From positions 1 to 5,860 of the forward strand of contig SLKF01000091.1 of the NCBI GenBank assembly GCA_007134725.1: a DNA stretch of 5,860 bases, given 5' to 3'. Under the pieces are notes generated by a model that was not told the DNA's origin, did not search any database, and worked only from the letters and a program-made list of their open reading frames with translations. This document shows, piece by piece, positions 4,741 through 5,860 of this stretch (its first letter is position 1; the number at the start of each line of letters is the position of its first letter). This DNA comes from Clostridiales bacterium. GTDB lineage: Bacteria; Bacillota; Clostridia; Peptostreptococcales; T1SED10-28. The position numbers and the translations under genes are program-made.

Positions 4741-4880
4741 CCGCCGGGATATTTCGGGGTTATTACATTACTACCCTTATCTCGAATCCTGTAAACGGTT
4801 TGACCGATTCCCCTTTTTGGGGAAATTTCTAATTAAATGCCCAAATGAATCTTCTTACAATTCGGATTAGCGCAAATTCA
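4741..4880. other. Non-coding spacer between the divergent selenoprotein and nhaC promoters
   Basis: The gene-free stretch between 4667 and 5027 holds both promoters at its ends. Its middle contains two adjacent small inverted repeats: CGGT-TTG-ACCG (4796-4806) and TTCCCC-TTTTT-GGGGAA (4808-4824). Neither has a convincing terminator tail on either strand. I see no coding potential, tRNA or recognisable riboswitch here. Confidence 0.5.
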
Positions 4881-4909
4881 TTGAATTATAAAAGATTTTA
4901 TAGTATGAT
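4881..4909 (+). promoter_or_regulatory. Sigma-A-type promoter of nhaC
   Basis: There is a -35 TTGAAT (4881-4886), a 17-bp spacer and a -10 TATGAT (4904-4909). Transcription would start near 4916, giving a leader of about 110 nt before the ATG at 5028. The leader is very A/T-rich and contains a possible 14-codon ORF. Confidence 0.6.
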
Positions 4910-4970
4910 AACATAAAGTATAAAATGTGAAATGTTTATCCTTTAGCTTTTAAAATATAGAAAAGGGGGT

Positions 4971-5015
4971 ATGGATAATTACGTATTAAAATATGTTCAA
5001 AATAAAATTTTATAA
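4971..5015 (+). CDS. Possible 14-codon leader ORF upstream of nhaC
   Basis: ATG to TAA encodes MDNYVLKYVQNKIL. The purine stretch GAAAAGGGGG ends one base before the ATG, so a Shine-Dalgarno is present but tightly spaced. The stop codon TAA overlaps the AAGGAGG ribosome binding site of nhaC, the arrangement expected for translational coupling. The peptide matches nothing I recognise, and an ORF this short can occur by chance. Confidence 0.25.
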   Translation: MDNYVLKYVQNKIL

Positions 5016-5027
5016 GGAGGTAACTTA

Positions 5028-5860
5028 ATGAAAGAAAAGAAAAAAGCAACCATCGGCCATGCCCTAATACCCATTGTATCATTAATTGTTTTTTTATTGG
5101 TCGGTATTGTATTCCTTGGGGCGGACCCCCATATTCCATTACTACTCGGGGTAATTGTTGCGGCATCCGTGGCGATTTTTGCCCTGAATTACACCTGGGA
5201 AGAGGTGGAAAGCAGTATTGTGGATGGAATTAAACTGGCCATGCAGGCCATTGTCATCCTCATGATTATCGGTACCTTAGTAGGAACCTGGTTACTTAGC
5301 GGAACCGTACCAACCCTGATTTATTACGGTCTGCAAATTCTGTCTCCGGGAATTTTCCTGGTTGCAACCTTACTTATCTGTTCCATTGTTTCCATTTCTG
5401 TAGGAAGCTCCTGGACCACGGTTGCTACCATCGGGGTTGCCCTGATGGGCGTAGGACAGGGTCTTGGAATCCCCGTTGGAGTAGTTGCCGGTGCCATCGT
5501 ATCGGGAGCCTACTTTGGGGATAAAATGTCTCCCCTTTCCGATACAACCAACCTGGCTCCTGCCATGGCAGGGGGCGACTTATTCAGTCATATCAAGTAT
5601 ATGTTCTGGACCACCGGGCCCGCCTATGTTATTGCCTTAATCATTTTTGGTATAATGGGAATGACTTATGCCGGTGGAGATATTGATACCGAACGTATCA
5701 GTTCCATCACCAATGCCTTAGCGGATAATTTCAACTTATCTCCCTTACTGGTGATTCCTCCCTTACTGGTTATTGTCATTGTAATCTTTAAAGTACCGGC
5801 GATTCCCGGACTCTTGGCAGGAACTTTCCTTGGAGGGCTTTTCGCTTTTATTTTCCAGGG
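5028..5860 (+). CDS. nhaC: NhaC-family Na+/H+ antiporter, N-terminal 277 residues (partial)
   Basis: This multi-spanning membrane transporter runs off the right edge; family members are about 450-500 residues, so roughly 60% is visible. The start ATG at 5028 has a perfect AAGGAGG seven bases upstream. The short N-terminus MKEKKKATIGHA is cationic and cytoplasmic, as expected from the positive-inside rule. Hydrophobic segments lie near 12-31, 37-54, 72-90, 103-122, 132-160, 195-212, 238-255 and 258-277. The family signatures are GSSWTTVATIGVALMGVGQG (126-145) and SGAYFGDKMSPLSDTTNLAP (159-178). NhaC proteins exchange Na+ for H+; relatives such as MleN exchange organic acids with cations, so the exact substrate is not fixed by sequence. 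It is transcribed away from the selenoprotein gene and is not in the arc operon. Confidence 0.93.
   Translation, partial: MKEKKKATIGHALIPIVSLIVFLLVGIVFLGADPHIPLLLGVIVAASVAIFALNYTWEEVESSIVDGIKLAMQAIVILMIIGTLVGTWLLSGTVPTLIYYGLQILSPGIFLVATLLICSIVSISVGSSWTTVATIGVALMGVGQGLGIPVGVVAGAIVSGAYFGDKMSPLSDTTNLAPAMAGGDLFSHIKYMFWTTGPAYVIALIIFGIMGMTYAGGDIDTERISSITNALADNFNLSPLLVIPPLLVIVIVIFKVPAIPGLLAGTFLGGLFAFIFQ

Noticed and set aside
4808..4824. TTCCCC-TTTTT-GGGGAA as a terminator
   Set aside because: The stem is only 6 bp, neither strand has a proper T-run after it, and no gene ends just before it on either strand.
4936..5166. 76-codon minus-strand ORF
   Set aside because: It is antisense to the start and leader of nhaC, where the plus-strand frame is clearly the real gene.
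1..5860. CRISPR arrays, insertion sequences, tRNA or rRNA genes
   Set aside because: I saw no regularly spaced repeats, transposase-like ORFs, terminal repeats, or tRNA/rRNA signatures anywhere in the window.

Overview
The window looks like a chromosomal stretch from an anaerobic, selenoprotein-making low-GC Firmicute, most likely of class Clostridia. The evidence is Firmicute-type genes (veg, and the first codons of a likely ispE), strong AAGGAGG-type ribosome binding sites, sigma-A promoters with 17-bp spacers, U-tailed terminators, and a HesB-like gene with an in-frame TGA that reads best as selenocysteine. Tryptophan is TGG in the other genes and none of the complete genes ends in TGA, so a recoded UGA is plausible. 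The species cannot be named from this sequence.

Layout, right to left along the minus strand, which carries all genes but one. A HesB/IscA-related selenoprotein gene (4666-4379) has its own near-consensus promoter, a candidate bacterial SECIS hairpin just after the UGA, and its own terminator. Next is veg (4190-3924), with two tandem TTGACA promoters, a TTG start and a perfect palindromic terminator. A 350-bp regulatory region with several inverted repeats and ArgR-box-like sites then leads into the arginine deiminase operon: arcA (3571-2342), arcB (2292-1297) and arcC (1157-192), closed by a strong terminator. The first 15 codons of a probable ispE (46-1) run off the left edge, driven by a promoter whose -35 box abuts the arcC terminator tail. 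On the plus strand, divergent from the selenoprotein gene, an NhaC-family antiporter gene starts at 5028 and runs off the right edge.

How the genes work together: ArcA converts arginine to citrulline and ammonia, ArcB phosphorolyses citrulline to ornithine and carbamoyl phosphate, and ArcC uses carbamoyl phosphate to make ATP from ADP. This is fermentative energy generation from arginine with net alkalinisation. No dedicated arginine/ornithine exchanger (arcD) is in the window. The NhaC antiporter may serve cation and pH homeostasis. In Bacillus subtilis veg and ispE are close neighbours, so here the arc operon appears to sit between two housekeeping neighbours.

The most notable points are the selenoprotein with its SECIS candidate, the hairpin lying between the Shine-Dalgarno sequence and the start codon of arcC, the palindrome-rich arcA control region, and the tandem veg promoters flanking a 7-3-7 palindrome.
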